64,000 bases of DNA from Paraburkholderia sp. BL25I1N1. GTDB lineage: Bacteria; Pseudomonadota; Gammaproteobacteria; Burkholderiales; Burkholderiaceae. The notes beneath the pieces were generated by a model. It had not been told where the DNA came from. It did not search any database and saw nothing but the letters and a program-made list of their open reading frames with translations. Shown here one piece after another: positions 1 to 9,097 of the stretch. Positions within the stretch are counted from its first letter, which is position 1. Each line of letters opens with the position of its first letter. Made by a program: the position numbers and the translations under genes. The stretch is taken from the NCBI RefSeq assembly GCF_003002025.1, contig NZ_PVZB01000036.1, positions 1 through 64,000 on the forward strand. Reading direction: 5' to 3'.

Positions 1-401
1 ATAGTGGATCGCTTGATCCGCGTGACAAATACGGGCTGCAAGCGGGCGGCAGCAGCCTCGTCACGGATCAACCTGCCGCAGTCGGTATCAGCGGGTATCT
101 GGTCCTGCAGCAGTTTCAGATCGGGCGTGTCCCTATCGACCGGCATCTCGAACTCGTCCCTGTCGAACAGGCCCGCCTGCACCGGTCCTTCCAGTTTCAA
201 CGTCTGATGTCGCTCGTTGCCGACGGCACGCACGCGCAGCGAAGCCTTGCACCAGTGGAAGGCAAGCTCGGGCGTATCGAAATACGTGCTTGTCAATAGC
301 TGGGAGGCATGGGCCGCGCTTTTCGATTGCGCAAGCAAGGGCGCTCGACGCAATTTGTCGAAATCTTCGATCGGGACTCGCAGCTTTAACTCTCGTTCCA
401 T
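1..401 (-). CDS. CYTH-domain protein (inorganic triphosphatase-like), partial
   Basis: An open frame on the minus strand starts with ATG at 401, preceded by a GGAGG-type ribosome site, and runs off the left edge without a stop. The product begins MERELKLRV, which carries the ExExK signature of the CYTH (triphosphate tunnel metalloenzyme) family. Further on it has the family-like stretches TYFDTPELAF and LRVRAVG. Proteins of this kind hydrolyse inorganic triphosphate, and proteobacterial versions often carry a C-terminal CHAD domain. Only about 133 N-terminal residues are visible, so a CHAD domain cannot be checked. No functional link to the genes to its right is apparent. Confidence 0.8.
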   Translation of the reverse strand, partial: MERELKLRVPIEDFDKLRRAPLLAQSKSAAHASQLLTSTYFDTPELAFHWCKASLRVRAVGNERHQTLKLEGPVQAGLFDRDEFEMPVDRDTPDLKLLQDQIPADTDCGRLIRDEAAAARLQPVFVTRIKRST

Positions 402-1079
402 ACCGCCTCCGATTTCCCTACCTGACTATCAGGCTACACCGAAACCGCTGGATTGCACGTCGGGGGCCGGCTCGCTGGCGAGCGCGATGCGTGACTCTCG
501 ATGCCAGACGTCGCGCATCGTCTTCAACGAGAACCGAACGCTGCGCTTACCTGGACCGCGGTCCGGGGTAAAGCCGCCGTTCGAACGTCTGTGCGGATGG
601 TTGGGCCAAAGGCCGAAACTGGCCGATAGCACCGGTTCAATGAACATTCCGAAGAACTGCCATTGAAAACTTCAACGGCAGCTTAGGGGTGGTCTGTGAG
701 CGAATACAGTCGGCCAGAGGTGGGTATTTGCCAAGACTACAGCGCCGACTATCGAATCTTTCATCAGATCAAACAAGCAGCCGCTCAACCGGCGTGATGG
801 ATGAAATTTTCCTGTGCGTTGCGGCACTTGCTTTCGAGCATGCGCGAACCAGTCGACATAGCAGCGCCACGGCCAGCACGCAGCCAACCACGAGCCTCCA
901 ACCCCGGTAGTTGGCACATCCAGTCGACAGTTGCGGCACGCACGGAGGAGCGGCCGCATTTTGGCGACCCTACGCTTCAACTCATGCCGCAACTTCCATA
1001 CGGCGTAGACGGACTCACGGCGCACAACGCTGAATCTGCGAACCGGAGTCCAAGTCCGAACCCCACGACAGGACTTCCC
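402..1079. other. Intergenic region, no convincing gene
   Basis: This 678-base stretch lies between the divergent CYTH gene and the NCS1 transporter gene and should hold both promoters. Open frames on either strand lack recognisable domains. A GGCC-rich patch around 590-640 looks like the short intergenic repeats common in this family, but I cannot verify that. The open frame of the transporter extends back to 801, but that extension has no membrane or signal character. Confidence 0.5.
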
Positions 1080-2549
1080 ATGAGTCAATCCGATTTCGTC
1101 GAAGCGCGTTCGTTCGAACATATCCCCGAGCGCGAGCGCCACGGTAATGTGACCGCACAGTTTCAGCTGTGGTTCATGATCAATGCCACGTTAATTACCC
1201 TCTTCACCGGCGCGGTTGGCACGCTCTACAAGCTGGACCTTGGCTGGACCCTGGTTGCGATCGTGGCCGGCAGCATATTCGGCACGCTGTTTCAGGCGTT
1301 CCACGGTGCGCAGGGCCCCCGCATGGGGCTTCCGCAGATGATTCAGTCGCGCGTGCAGTTCGGCTCGCGTGGCGCAGTGCTTCCGCTCGCCGCAGCGATG
1401 CTGTGCCAGTTTGGTTTCGCCGTATTTTTCATCCAGACAGGTGCGCAGTCAATTGCAGATGTGACAAGACTGGCCTATCCCCACGCGCTGCAAATTGCAT
1501 TCGGCATCACGGCGATGGCGGTGGCGATCATCGGCTATCGGCTGGTACTGCAAGTCGAACGATTTGCTTCGTGCGCAACGCTAATCAATCTGGTGCTATT
1601 GACCGTGGCGGCGTTCACACTGCTTCCGCTGCGCTCGATGCTGTCGCAGCACCATTTCACCATGGTGCCTTTTCTTGCGCAATTCGGTGCGTCGGCGACC
1701 TATCAGATTGCGATCGCGCCGATCGTTTCCGATTACACGCGCTATTTGCCGAGCCGCACCAAAGGCAGCGCCGTCTCGTGCGCTGTGTTCTTTGGGACGA
1801 TGGTGTCCGCCGTCTGGCTGGAATCTTTGGGTGCCGCGCTATCCATCGCGTTTCCGTCCACGGATCTAATCGCATCGATTCGCGACTTGGGCGACCGCTT
1901 CGGTTATGGCCTCGGCTCGGGCACGATGATCGTCTCAGCGTTTTCCTGCCTGATTGCCTGCGCCGTTACGATTTATAGCGGCACAGTCGCAGTGCTCAGC
2001 GCGGCCGAAGCGTTTCGTCCGATCCGCTCAACCGTTTCGCTACGAGCGGCAACGATTGCGTGCGGCGGCGTGCTCGCGATCATCGCCGTCATCTCCATGC
2101 CACAGAATATCCTCGATTCGTTCTCGGCCTTTCTGAGTCTGCTTGGCTACTTCCTCATTCCGTGGACGGCGATCAATCTGACCGACTACTACTTCGTACG
2201 GCGCGGTGCCTTTTCGATCACGGACATCATGGATCCCAATGGGGGCATCTACCGAAAATGGAATTCGGCGGGCATCATTAGCTACGCGTGCGGATTTACT
2301 GCAATGATCCCGTTCTTCAGTACCTCGCTGTACACGGGCCCGATCGCCATGCTGCTCGATCGCGCAGATATTGCGTTTTCCGTCGGGTTATTTGCGGCGA
2401 CTGCGGTCTATCTATTTCTGATGCGGCGCTTCGACCGTGCCGGGGAACTCGACATCGTCGCACGCGCGCCGCTCAATACGCTCGACGCGCATGTGCGTAC
2501 CGCGGGCGGCGCGCGGGCAGCGGCGTATGTATCCGCCGCCGACATTTGA
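1080..2549 (+). CDS. NCS1-family permease (nucleobase/hydantoin/allantoin type)
   Basis: A 489-residue polytopic membrane protein with about twelve hydrophobic segments. It matches the NCS1 family of cation-coupled importers for purines, pyrimidines, hydantoins, allantoin or thiamine. Support comes from the segment around PRMGLPQMIQSRVQFGSRGA (a conserved early loop) and the motif IVSDYTRYLP mid-protein. The ATG at 1080 follows an AGGA-like site and gives a normal family N-terminus; the frame is open back to 801, but those residues look untranslated. A porin gene follows 147 bases downstream on the same strand, so the two may cooperate in uptake across both membranes. Substrate is not predictable. 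Confidence 0.85.
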   Translation: MSQSDFVEARSFEHIPERERHGNVTAQFQLWFMINATLITLFTGAVGTLYKLDLGWTLVAIVAGSIFGTLFQAFHGAQGPRMGLPQMIQSRVQFGSRGAVLPLAAAMLCQFGFAVFFIQTGAQSIADVTRLAYPHALQIAFGITAMAVAIIGYRLVLQVERFASCATLINLVLLTVAAFTLLPLRSMLSQHHFTMVPFLAQFGASATYQIAIAPIVSDYTRYLPSRTKGSAVSCAVFFGTMVSAVWLESLGAALSIAFPSTDLIASIRDLGDRFGYGLGSGTMIVSAFSCLIACAVTIYSGTVAVLSAAEAFRPIRSTVSLRAATIACGGVLAIIAVISMPQNILDSFSAFLSLLGYFLIPWTAINLTDYYFVRRGAFSITDIMDPNGGIYRKWNSAGIISYACGFTAMIPFFSTSLYTGPIAMLLDRADIAFSVGLFAATAVYLFLMRRFDRAGELDIVARAPLNTLDAHVRTAGGARAAAYVSAADI

Positions 2550-2696
2550 TCGCGCGAATTCTGCCGGCCGCCCGGGCGGCGCTTCATTCCACTTCATCCG
2601 CCTGTTACCCCTGTTGCTTCGCGCTTACGGTCTCCCAGACGGACAGGCCGCGATGGTGCGCGCCACCCGTCTAACGTCTACCAACCCACGCTAACC

Positions 2697-3833
2697 GTGA
2701 CGAATTCAAAAGCTCTTCTCACCTTCCTGCTCGCCAGCGTTTCGTTGGACACCTTCGCACAAAGCAGCGTCACGCTGTTTGGGACCATCGACGCCGGTCT
2801 CAACTACACGAGCAATGCAGGTGGACACAGCGCCGTGCAAATGGCCAGCATCGATCAGACCATCAGTCGCTGGGGCCTGAAGGGCACCGAGGATCTCGGC
2901 GGTGGCCTGAACGCCATCTTCGATCTGGAAAGTGGCTTTAATCTGGAAAGCGGCACATCTGCGTATGGCAGCCGGCTTTTCGGTTACCAATCATATGTCG
3001 GTCTTCAATCGGATCGGTTCGGTACGTTGACGTTCGGGCGGCAGACCGACGTCATCACGGATACCGTCGGCCTGCTCACCGCCAACGGCAATTGGGCCGG
3101 CTGGTTGTTTTCTCATCCTTTGGACAACGACAACACCGACACGACCTATCACGTCAACAACGCAGTCAAGTGGACCAGCCCGGCATTCAATGGCGTCACA
3201 TCGACGATGCTGATCGGACTCGGCAATCAGGCGGGTTCGTTCGCGCAGAACCGCGTGCTGTCAGCGGGTGTCAACTACAGCTATGAATCGTTGTCGCTTG
3301 CAGCGGCCGTCTCCCGTCTCACCAATCCTGGCAGCACGTCCAATGGAGCCATTGCTTCGGATGACTATTTATTTCAGAGCGCCGCGCAGACAATCTATGG
3401 AATCGGCGCAAACTACGGCATTGGTCATACAACGTTCGGTCTCGTGTATACACACGCCAATGTCGATCAGGCCAAGGCTTCGCTCTATGCCGGCGATCTG
3501 GGAACGCCCGCGCCGGACATCCGGTTCGACAACGTCGAAGTGAATCTGAAGTACGACGTTACGCCGACATTATTCGTCGGCGGCATGGCGACCTACAGCC
3601 GGGCACATGTGAATCGCGGCGGCTTGCCGTCGACGATTCACTGGAACCAGATTGGCTTGATGTCGCAATACAGTTTATCGAAGCGCACGACCTGCTATCT
3701 GCAGGCGGTCTATCAACGGGTATCCGGCAATGACAGTTCGACTCTGTCCGCAGCAGCCATCCCCGGCAGCGCCGGCATCTCATCGAACAACCACCAGATC
3801 GTCATGCGCATCGCAATGACGCACTCGTTCTGA
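2697..3833 (+). CDS. Gram-negative trimeric porin (Porin_4 type)
   Basis: A 378-residue outer-membrane beta-barrel porin. It has a signal peptide ending near DTFAQ, then the classic start SSVTLFGTIDAGLNYTSN, the constriction-loop region RWGLKGTEDLGGGLNAIFDL, and a C-terminal phenylalanine (MTHSF) needed for barrel assembly. The start codon is GTG and I see no strong ribosome site, so expression may depend on the upstream permease transcript. It is one of four porins of this family in the window, each next to a different transport or catabolic set, which suggests substrate-dedicated uptake. Confidence 0.9.
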   Translation: MTNSKALLTFLLASVSLDTFAQSSVTLFGTIDAGLNYTSNAGGHSAVQMASIDQTISRWGLKGTEDLGGGLNAIFDLESGFNLESGTSAYGSRLFGYQSYVGLQSDRFGTLTFGRQTDVITDTVGLLTANGNWAGWLFSHPLDNDNTDTTYHVNNAVKWTSPAFNGVTSTMLIGLGNQAGSFAQNRVLSAGVNYSYESLSLAAAVSRLTNPGSTSNGAIASDDYLFQSAAQTIYGIGANYGIGHTTFGLVYTHANVDQAKASLYAGDLGTPAPDIRFDNVEVNLKYDVTPTLFVGGMATYSRAHVNRGGLPSTIHWNQIGLMSQYSLSKRTTCYLQAVYQRVSGNDSSTLSAAAIPGSAGISSNNHQIVMRIAMTHSF

Positions 3834-3856
3834 GCGAACGACGCACGTAACGTACG

Positions 3857-4804
3857 CTACTGCAAACGCGACCGCAGCAGTGATTGCGGCAACACGCCGA
3901 ACGTCTGCTTGAAAGATCGGGCGAAGTGCGAAAAATTGGTGAAGCCGAATTGCATCGCCACGTCGCTCACGCGGTTACAACGGCCTTCCGATAGCGCCTT
4001 GTAACTCGCGCACAGCCGCTGTTGCCACAGCCAGCGCGTCACCGTCGTGCCCTCCGCGGCAAAGAGTCGGTGAAGCGAGCGCACGGATACGTTGTTCGCT
4101 GTCGCAATCGCTTCCACGTCGAGCGACGGATCGGCGAGGCACTCGAGAATAAACGACTTGATGCGCGCGAGTGCGCCCGCCTTCGGCTGCGCGCCATTGG
4201 CCGAAGCGCCCCTACATTCCACATCGAACGCGGTTGCGACCAGATCGACAATCGCAAGGCCCACGCGCGCAGCCACGGCTGGACCGGCTCCCTCGCCCGT
4301 CAGTCCCACGTCGCGCAACATCGTGCCGGCGAGACGTCCGAAAGTAGATGTTCCGTTTAACATGGTGCCGACCAATTCGCCAGCATTCGGTAAATACTGA
4401 AGCAGCAGCGGTTTCGGCACGCCAACGACAATCTGGTCGTCGCCTTCCGGCAAGGCATAGTCGAAGGGCCGCGCTGCGTCGAAAATCACGAGATCACCCG
4501 GGCGCTGCACGATTTCCCGACCGTTCTGAACGATGATTGTCGTACCGGAAAGCGTCAGCGAAACTTCGAAGATATCAGCAGGATAGCGATCGATTTCGCT
4601 CGCGCTCCGAACGTAGCGCACGGGTGTCGATTGATAATGCCGCAGCAATACGGCGCCAAAACGTTGCTCAGCCAGCCTGCCATTGAACACGCCAGAACCC
4701 ATCGGCCGGGTCTGCACCTGAATGTGCGCGTGACATACCGCCTCTTCCCAGCGCGCGACGCAATCGAGTTCGTCAACCACCACTGAATTCTGAGCCTTGT
4801 TCAT
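3857..4804 (-). CDS. AraC-family transcriptional regulator
   Basis: A 315-residue regulator. The N-terminal half resembles the AraC-binding-like cupin domain seen in FeaR/NphR-type regulators (GDLVIFDAARPFDYALPEG). The C-terminal 100 residues are an AraC double helix-turn-helix with RSLHRLFAAEGTTVTRWLWQ and the hallmark VAMQFGFTNFSHFARSFKQ. It is convergent with the porin gene. It is related to, but clearly diverged from, the AraC gene at 5501-6436, which has the same SLYDAARPF and RLFASEGTT signatures. The inducer is unknown. Confidence 0.9.
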   Translation of the reverse strand: MNKAQNSVVVDELDCVARWEEAVCHAHIQVQTRPMGSGVFNGRLAEQRFGAVLLRHYQSTPVRYVRSASEIDRYPADIFEVSLTLSGTTIIVQNGREIVQRPGDLVIFDAARPFDYALPEGDDQIVVGVPKPLLLQYLPNAGELVGTMLNGTSTFGRLAGTMLRDVGLTGEGAGPAVAARVGLAIVDLVATAFDVECRGASANGAQPKAGALARIKSFILECLADPSLDVEAIATANNVSVRSLHRLFAAEGTTVTRWLWQQRLCASYKALSEGRCNRVSDVAMQFGFTNFSHFARSFKQTFGVLPQSLLRSRLQ

Positions 4805-5093
4805 CGCATCCTCCCCATAAAAACGGGTTCATGCCCATCGGAAACATTTCAGAATAGCGCAAGCGGCTGCACCGCCGCTGTTCCATTTGCGCCATCGCTT
4901 GTTGTGAGCGTGCCATTACGTGTCGGCAAATCACGACTGCCACTGTTGCGTGCCGTGACATCCGGAAGCCAGCGTTTCGCCTCGACAGCCAGGCGATGGG
5001 GATTTGGGCGACTTAATGTTGTCGGATGCTCGCGTCCTGCAATGCTCCGACGCGGGTGACCCCCGACAATACGCATGCCACACAGGATGACTG

Positions 5094-5428
5094 ATGCATA
5101 CCATTGCCTTTCTATTCACGCGCCGTCCCGGCATGACTCGCAACGAATTCGAGCACCACTACAAAGTGATTCACGCGCCGACTGCGGCAAAGCTGCCGGG
5201 ATTGCTGGAATATCGCCACTATCCGGTCCGCGAAGCGAATCGCGGAGACGTGCATGCCGATATCCGCCCGGTTTCGACGCGCTGTCGGTGCACACCTTCG
5301 AAACCGAAGCGGCCGCCCAAGCCGCGTGGAATTCACCTGAAAACGATCCGGTGCAAACGGACACGCTGCTGTATATCGACGTGGAAACGATGATCACATT
5401 GCCGCTGGAGATGAAACGCGTCGTTTGA
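5094..5428 (+). pseudogene. EthD-family gene, frameshifted (copy 1)
   Basis: This copy aligns along its full length with the intact EthD gene at 12437-12772. The start MHTIAFLF, the segment FEHHYK and the segment EYRHYPVREAN are shared. Around 5263-5267 one base is missing from the run before CCCGG, so the reading frame changes. The rest (GFDALSVHTFE through WNSPEN to METMITLPLE-like residues) is present only in another frame. Length and both ends match the intact copy, so this is a single recent lesion. EthD-like small proteins often accompany aromatic or ether degradation and related dimeric barrels. Confidence 0.85.
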
Positions 5429-5500
5429 TTTGAGCGTCGAAGCAGGCCGGAGGTGCGATTCAAACACTTCCGCCCGCGACGGCAGCAGTATTGAAAAGGC

Positions 5501-6436
5501 CTAGTGAAGTTTCAGTAGCGTTTGCGGCACGACTCCGTACGCCTTCTTGAACGCGCGCGTGAAATGCGAGAAATCGCTAAAACCAAAAGCAATCGCGGCT
5601 TCCGATACCTGCTTTGCACGCCCCTCGGCAAGCGCCCTGTAGCTGGCATCCAGGCGTTGCTGCCAGAGCCAGCGAATCGCAGTTGTGCCTTCCGACGCGA
5701 ACAGCCGATGAATCGTGCGCGGCGCGATATGGCAATCCGAAGCGATCCGGTTGATATCGAGTTCGGATTCGCCAAGGCGTTCCAGCATGAAGCGCTTAAC
5801 GCGTTCAATCTGCACTGAACGGCGCGAATCGGCCGGCCTGGGTCCGAGAAACTCATGCTCGAACGCGAGCGCCAACAGATCGACGACGGAAGCTGCCAGA
5901 CGGTTTGCCAGATCGAGCTCGGTCGTCGGCCAGACCTCCACCGCCTCATTGACCACGGAATTGACGAGCGAACCCAGACGGGAATTCGCCGCGAAAGTTC
6001 GCGCCGTCATCCTGTCGAGACCGGACACGCGCGCCGCGAGCACCGGCCGTGGGAACTTCAATGTAATCGCGTGATAAGGCGCACCGAAATCCAGCCGGAA
6101 CGGCCGGGCGGCATCGTAAAGGCTCAGGTCGCCGGGCCGCAGCACGGCTTCACGTCCGTCCTGTCCGACCGTCGCCCCGCCGCTGCGAATCAGACAGAGT
6201 TGCAACTCGTCGCTGGGCGACTGGCGAATATTGTCGCTCGTTCGCACATAAGACATCGCGGACGAAGAAATGTCGCTCAGCTGACCTGCGCCAAAGGGCT
6301 GCACGGAAACGCTGGCGACCGGATCGACCAGAAGACTCGAACACGACACGGTCACGTAGGTGCGGCAGACCACGTCCTGCCAGAAATCGAACCGCTCGCG
6401 ATCCGCGACCTGTTGAGTCGAAAAGAAATCAGTCAT
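5501..6436 (-). CDS. AraC-family transcriptional regulator (intact member of duplicated EthD/AraC module)
   Basis: A 311-residue AraC regulator using the ATG at 6436. The frame opens at 6493, but the chosen start matches where homology to the decayed copy at 12868-13804 begins. The N-terminus (FDFWQDVVCRTYV, then LCLIRSGG and GDLSLYDAARPFRLDFG) is an AraC-binding-like ligand domain. The C-terminus has HRLFASEGTTAIRWLWQ and AIAFGFSDFSHFTRAFKK, the two helix-turn-helix units. It lies convergent to the frameshifted EthD gene. Its upstream region holds a 37-base element also found before the second AraC copy, so it may bind there. Confidence 0.9.
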   Translation of the reverse strand: MTDFFSTQQVADRERFDFWQDVVCRTYVTVSCSSLLVDPVASVSVQPFGAGQLSDISSSAMSYVRTSDNIRQSPSDELQLCLIRSGGATVGQDGREAVLRPGDLSLYDAARPFRLDFGAPYHAITLKFPRPVLAARVSGLDRMTARTFAANSRLGSLVNSVVNEAVEVWPTTELDLANRLAASVVDLLALAFEHEFLGPRPADSRRSVQIERVKRFMLERLGESELDINRIASDCHIAPRTIHRLFASEGTTAIRWLWQQRLDASYRALAEGRAKQVSEAAIAFGFSDFSHFTRAFKKAYGVVPQTLLKLH

Positions 6437-6718
6437 CGCATGCCACCATGAATTTTCACTCGAATAAGCAACAACCAGGCCATACGACACCACGCCGGTT
6501 CAGCCCGCACTTTTCACAGCGCATTGATATCGAAAGGTGCATGCGCGATTCACGCGCACCAATCTGGCTCATCTCATCTGTGCGTGCACTGCGCAGCACA
6601 GCCTCCCGGCGCGTACTATGCGCCGGCTTTTGCCTCCCTACAACGCGAGCTTTCCCGCAGTCGCAAGGCCCGGCGATCTAGCGGGGACGATTGGCGAATG
6701 CAAACCAGCAACTAGCAC

Positions 6719-6755
6719 TTCTGAACGAGCACGGGGAACTTCGCCTTCATACATT
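6719..6755. promoter_or_regulatory. Conserved upstream element, copy 1
   Basis: The element is TTCTGAACGAG, ten variable bases, then TTCGCCTTCATACATT. It recurs with identical spacing at 14121-14157. Both copies lie upstream of an AraC gene of the duplicated module. The exact spacing with a divergent middle suggests two protein-binding half-sites or an activator site plus a promoter element. Function is inferred. Confidence 0.5.
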
Positions 6756-6793
6756 GGCACCGTTGCACTGCTGTCTTCCAAAGAAGTTGTCCA

Positions 6794-7550
6794 CTACTTA
6801 GGGGAATTGAATGTCATTCGAGAGAAAGCGGTCGCAGTACCGCTTCCAGTCGGAGGCGTCCTCCGATCATCCGCGCTCGTCCAGGTCGTCGCCTGCAATT
6901 GCAGCCGTAGTTTCCGGTGACGCAGCAGTTGACCAATCTCACGCAGCGTCGCACCGCTGCGAAGTAGATTATTGGCAAGGGAATGGCGCAACAGGTGGGC
7001 TCCTTTGAACTGAGGGTCCAGACCGGCCCGGCGAAGGGCGCGCCGAACAATACTGCAAATTGCGATCGGGCCGGCAAGTTCTTCGCGCGGAGTCTTCATT
7101 CGGACGAACACGCGACGCGTCGGGCACGCTGGACAAACGTCGCAAAGACAGCTAGCCAATGCCGCGCCAGCCTGAGCGAGCAGTGGCAAGCGTCCCAAAC
7201 GCTGACCCTTGCCTCGGACAACCACCTCGCCTCGCTCCAAGTCGAGATCGTCTAGCGTCATGGCCAGGACTTCGCCACCCCGCAACCCGAGTCGGACCAG
7301 AAGCAGCAGGATCGCATAGTCGCGCTTCCGGCAGGTGTGCTGCGATCGCAGGAGGCGAGCGATCGTTCGACCTGATCGGCAGGCAACGACTTGGACAGAT
7401 GCGACAGCCTCCAGCATGCCACCCAGGCAGAGTACGAGCCAGGTCTGTCTGAATGGCACCACGCTGCAGTAGAAATCGCAGGAATGAGCGCAGCGCGGTG
7501 ACGGCCATCCTCGGCTCGCTGGCCGTGGAACGCCGCTCCGCGACAGTTGT
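6794..7550 (-). pseudogene. Tyrosine recombinase (phage/transposon integrase), degraded
   Basis: Minus-strand frames together spell a tyrosine recombinase. ALRSFLRFLLQRGAIQTDLA (core-binding domain) is in one frame, SLPADQVERSLASCDR in a second, and RKRDYAILLLLVRLGLRGGE in a third. That third frame continues to the catalytic HLLRHS box and LLRHRK. The first catalytic Arg (LGLRGGE), the HxxR motif and the following His are therefore present, but at least two frameshifts separate the parts. No Tyr nucleophile segment is recognisable after LRHRK. It resembles recombinases carried by transposons or islands. It sits between the upstream element of AraC copy 1 and the carbohydrate genes, so it may mark an old insertion. 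Confidence 0.75.
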
Positions 7551-8086
7551 GCCGGGGTGCCTGGGCACTTGAAATTTCAAGAGGCGGTTTCGTAGGAGCG
7601 AGCCGAATTGAAGACGGTGAGGCTTGCGCGACTCCTACTTCGCGGACCTGTAAACCTACTGGCAATAGCGTAGCCAAACTACACCATTGACTCGGTGAGT
7701 CACATTATTCAGATACGAAAATTGGCACCCACAGACCAGACAACGGCACGCGCGGTCACGTAGCCACTTAATGGCGTAATTAAACTACATCCCAAGTCTC
7801 GTGAAACGCTTTGCAAAGCGATGCCCCAAAAGTCAAGAACATCGGGGACGTTAACTATCAGTAACCCAACACGAAATGAACTCAAAGTGCGGTGGAAGTT
7901 AAGTCACAGATCCGTCTCGCAACGGAACGATCGCGACGTTACGGCTGGCACGTTTCGATTGGGACTGTTGGGATAGCCGCGAGCAAACTGATTTCCGTTC
8001 ATTCAGCCAATTCCAAAAATCACCAAAGACACATCCATACGTACTACTACCTAATAAATATTCACCATCTTCGTTTGGAGCAAAGT
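7551..8086. other. Intergenic region upstream of porin
   Basis: No gene is visible. The stretch from about 7690 is less GC-rich than its surroundings and ends in an AT-rich leader before the porin ribosome site (TTTGGAG at 8073-8079). It probably holds the promoter of the porin/symporter/glycosidase set. The porin frame is open back to 7892 but without signal-peptide character. Confidence 0.45.
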
Positions 8087-9049
8087 ATGTCAACGAGGTA
8101 TCTAGCTACGACGCTGGCAGCGGTCGTGGCTTGCAGCGCCTGTCTACCCACTTTTGCTCAATCTGGCGTGACAATGTGGGGCGTGATGGACTTAGGGTTG
8201 GCCAGAAATCTCGGCAATTCTGGAATCGCCATGCAGAGCGGCGCTGCGGACCGTTTTGGATTTCGCGGCACCGAAGACCTCGGTGGGGGAACGAGCTCCT
8301 TCTTCAAACTGGAAAGCGCGTTCAACGGCCAGAATGGAGAGCTCAAAAATCAGTTCTGGGTGCGCGAATCGATCGTCGGGCTCGAAGGTACGTGGGGCAA
8401 GCTGACACTTGGCCGCGAATACACGCCGACGCTGGTCACTATGGTGAACGCCGATCCGTGGTGGTACGACACGGTCGCCGGCAGTGGACAGCAAATCTCT
8501 CTTAACTACAGTGACCAGTGGTGGATCAATGGCTCCGCGACTTACAGCAAGGATCTTGGCCCGTTCAACGTCGCGGTTCAGGTCGCTGCAAAGCAGGGCA
8601 ACCTGAATCCGTACGTGCCCGAAGCGGGCGATGCGCAGCGGCCGCCAAAAGGCGCCCGTGTTACCTACGCCGACGGTTCGGCCTACGTGTCGGTCGCATG
8701 GTGGGATTCAGGCATCGGCAGATCACGAATCACCGCGGCCACGTTCAAGTACGACTTCCGCGTCGCCAAGCCCTATTTGGGATTTTCCTACGGCCGAGAT
8801 CTTTCAACCTCCGACGTACTTCGCAACGTCATCGTGGGTCTAGTCGTGCCATTCCAAACGTCCGACGTAAGAGTGACGTTCGATCGCTTCGACAACCTGA
8901 CTGCACACGCCACGGCATCGCAAAAGCTGGCCGTCGGCTACTTCTACTACCTGTCGAAAAGCACATCGCTTTACACCGATGTTGCTTACGACAGCAAGGC
9001 GTCGGGTGGGAAAACCGGATTCGACGTCGGTCTTAAGACCATGTTCTGA
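8087..9049 (+). CDS. Gram-negative porin (Porin_4 type)
   Basis: A 320-residue porin. The ATG at 8087 follows GGAG at a good distance and gives a standard signal peptide (MSTRYLATTLAAVVACSA through LPTFAQ). The mature part begins SGVTMWGVMDLGL, contains GFRGTEDLGGGTSSFFKLES, and ends in phenylalanine. It is shorter than the other porins here and lacks the long extracellular loops seen in the 396-residue one. It heads a plus-strand set with a GPH symporter and a GH3 glycosidase. That suggests entry of an oligosaccharide or glycoside across the outer membrane. Confidence 0.9.
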   Translation: MSTRYLATTLAAVVACSACLPTFAQSGVTMWGVMDLGLARNLGNSGIAMQSGAADRFGFRGTEDLGGGTSSFFKLESAFNGQNGELKNQFWVRESIVGLEGTWGKLTLGREYTPTLVTMVNADPWWYDTVAGSGQQISLNYSDQWWINGSATYSKDLGPFNVAVQVAAKQGNLNPYVPEAGDAQRPPKGARVTYADGSAYVSVAWWDSGIGRSRITAATFKYDFRVAKPYLGFSYGRDLSTSDVLRNVIVGLVVPFQTSDVRVTFDRFDNLTAHATASQKLAVGYFYYLSKSTSLYTDVAYDSKASGGKTGFDVGLKTMF

Positions 9050-9097
9050 ACCTGACGAGTCCCATCTCCGCCTCTCCCTGCACAACGGAATGTATCC

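Noticed and set aside
801..1079. N-terminal extension of the NCS1 permease frame
   Set aside because: The added 93 residues have no membrane or family character, and ATG 1080 gives a normal family start.
672..1142. 156-residue minus-strand frame
   Set aside because: No domain, overlaps the start of a real gene and has no ribosome site of note; treated as chance.
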